A stretch of DNA of 5,144 nt, taken from assembly GCA_013153895.1 (NCBI GenBank), contig JAADDN010000036.1, positions 1 through 5,144 of the forward strand. The letters run 5' to 3'. Positions 5,123 to 5,144 of this stretch are shown piece by piece; the first letter of the stretch is position 1, and each line of letters opens with the position of its first letter. The stretch is from Thermoproteota archaeon (GTDB lineage Archaea > Thermoproteota > Thermoprotei > Thermoproteales > Thermocladiaceae). A program made the position numbers and the translations under genes. The notes beneath the pieces were generated by a model. That model made no database searches, was not told the DNA's origin, and was given only the letters and a program-made list of their open reading frames with translations.

Positions 5123-5144
5123 TTTGTCTCATGTTCACTCTAAT

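Noticed and set aside
5112..5144. Minus-strand frame ending ...MRQTSY at TAA 5112 as the tail of another gene
   Set aside because: Only 11 codons lie in the window and two other frames stop nearby, so an upstream gene cannot be supported. It also overlaps the proposed TATA box.
1..5144. CRISPR array, insertion sequence or integrase attachment site
   Set aside because: No regularly spaced repeats, terminal inverted repeats, transposase or recombinase motifs, or tRNA fragments were found by eye on either strand.

Overview
The window looks like chromosomal or large-element DNA from a hyperthermophilic crenarchaeon (Desulfurococcales or Thermoprotei type). This is inferred from several signs. 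The DNA is AT-rich, with ATA, CTA and AGA/AGG codons preferred. Shine-Dalgarno sites are of the GGTGA type, complementary to archaeal 16S rRNA. Promoter regions are TATA-like. Genes are packed with an ATGA overlap, and one start looks leaderless. No gene here gave me a confident species-level or family-level match.

Layout. (1) 1-338, plus strand: the 3' end of a gene whose product looks extracytoplasmic, with seven cysteines and five N-glycosylation sequons in about 111 residues. (2) 339-568: a 230-base gap with two T-rich tracts, a TATA-like palindrome, a small hairpin and a perfect 10-base inverted repeat around the likely promoter of the next operon. (3) 569-4273, plus strand: a tight three-gene operon. 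It encodes a 212-residue protein with a possible winged-helix C-terminus, a 404-residue helical protein of no recognised family, and a 615-residue multidomain protein ending in a PD-(D/E)XK nuclease domain. (4) 4274-4337: a short convergent gap with no clear terminator. (5) 4338-5088, minus strand: a 145-residue membrane protein with three predicted transmembrane segments, a 33-residue hydrophobic small ORF 10 bases behind it, and a further 50-residue ORF in the same frame beyond one stop codon.

The operon is the most interesting part. Its third product carries a visible nuclease active site (PD, then EVK, then QxxxY) behind a long N-terminal half with internal repeats and an alpha/beta middle region. 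I see no Walker A motif, helicase, methyltransferase, transposase or Cas signature in any of its three products. Translational coupling is strong: the first two genes overlap, and the third gene's Shine-Dalgarno site contains the second gene's stop codon. The three proteins are therefore probably made together and may form one complex. A DNA-binding partner, a helical partner and a nuclease would fit a defence or DNA-processing module, but the function is inference. The minus-strand membrane genes are a separate transcription unit and may be unrelated.
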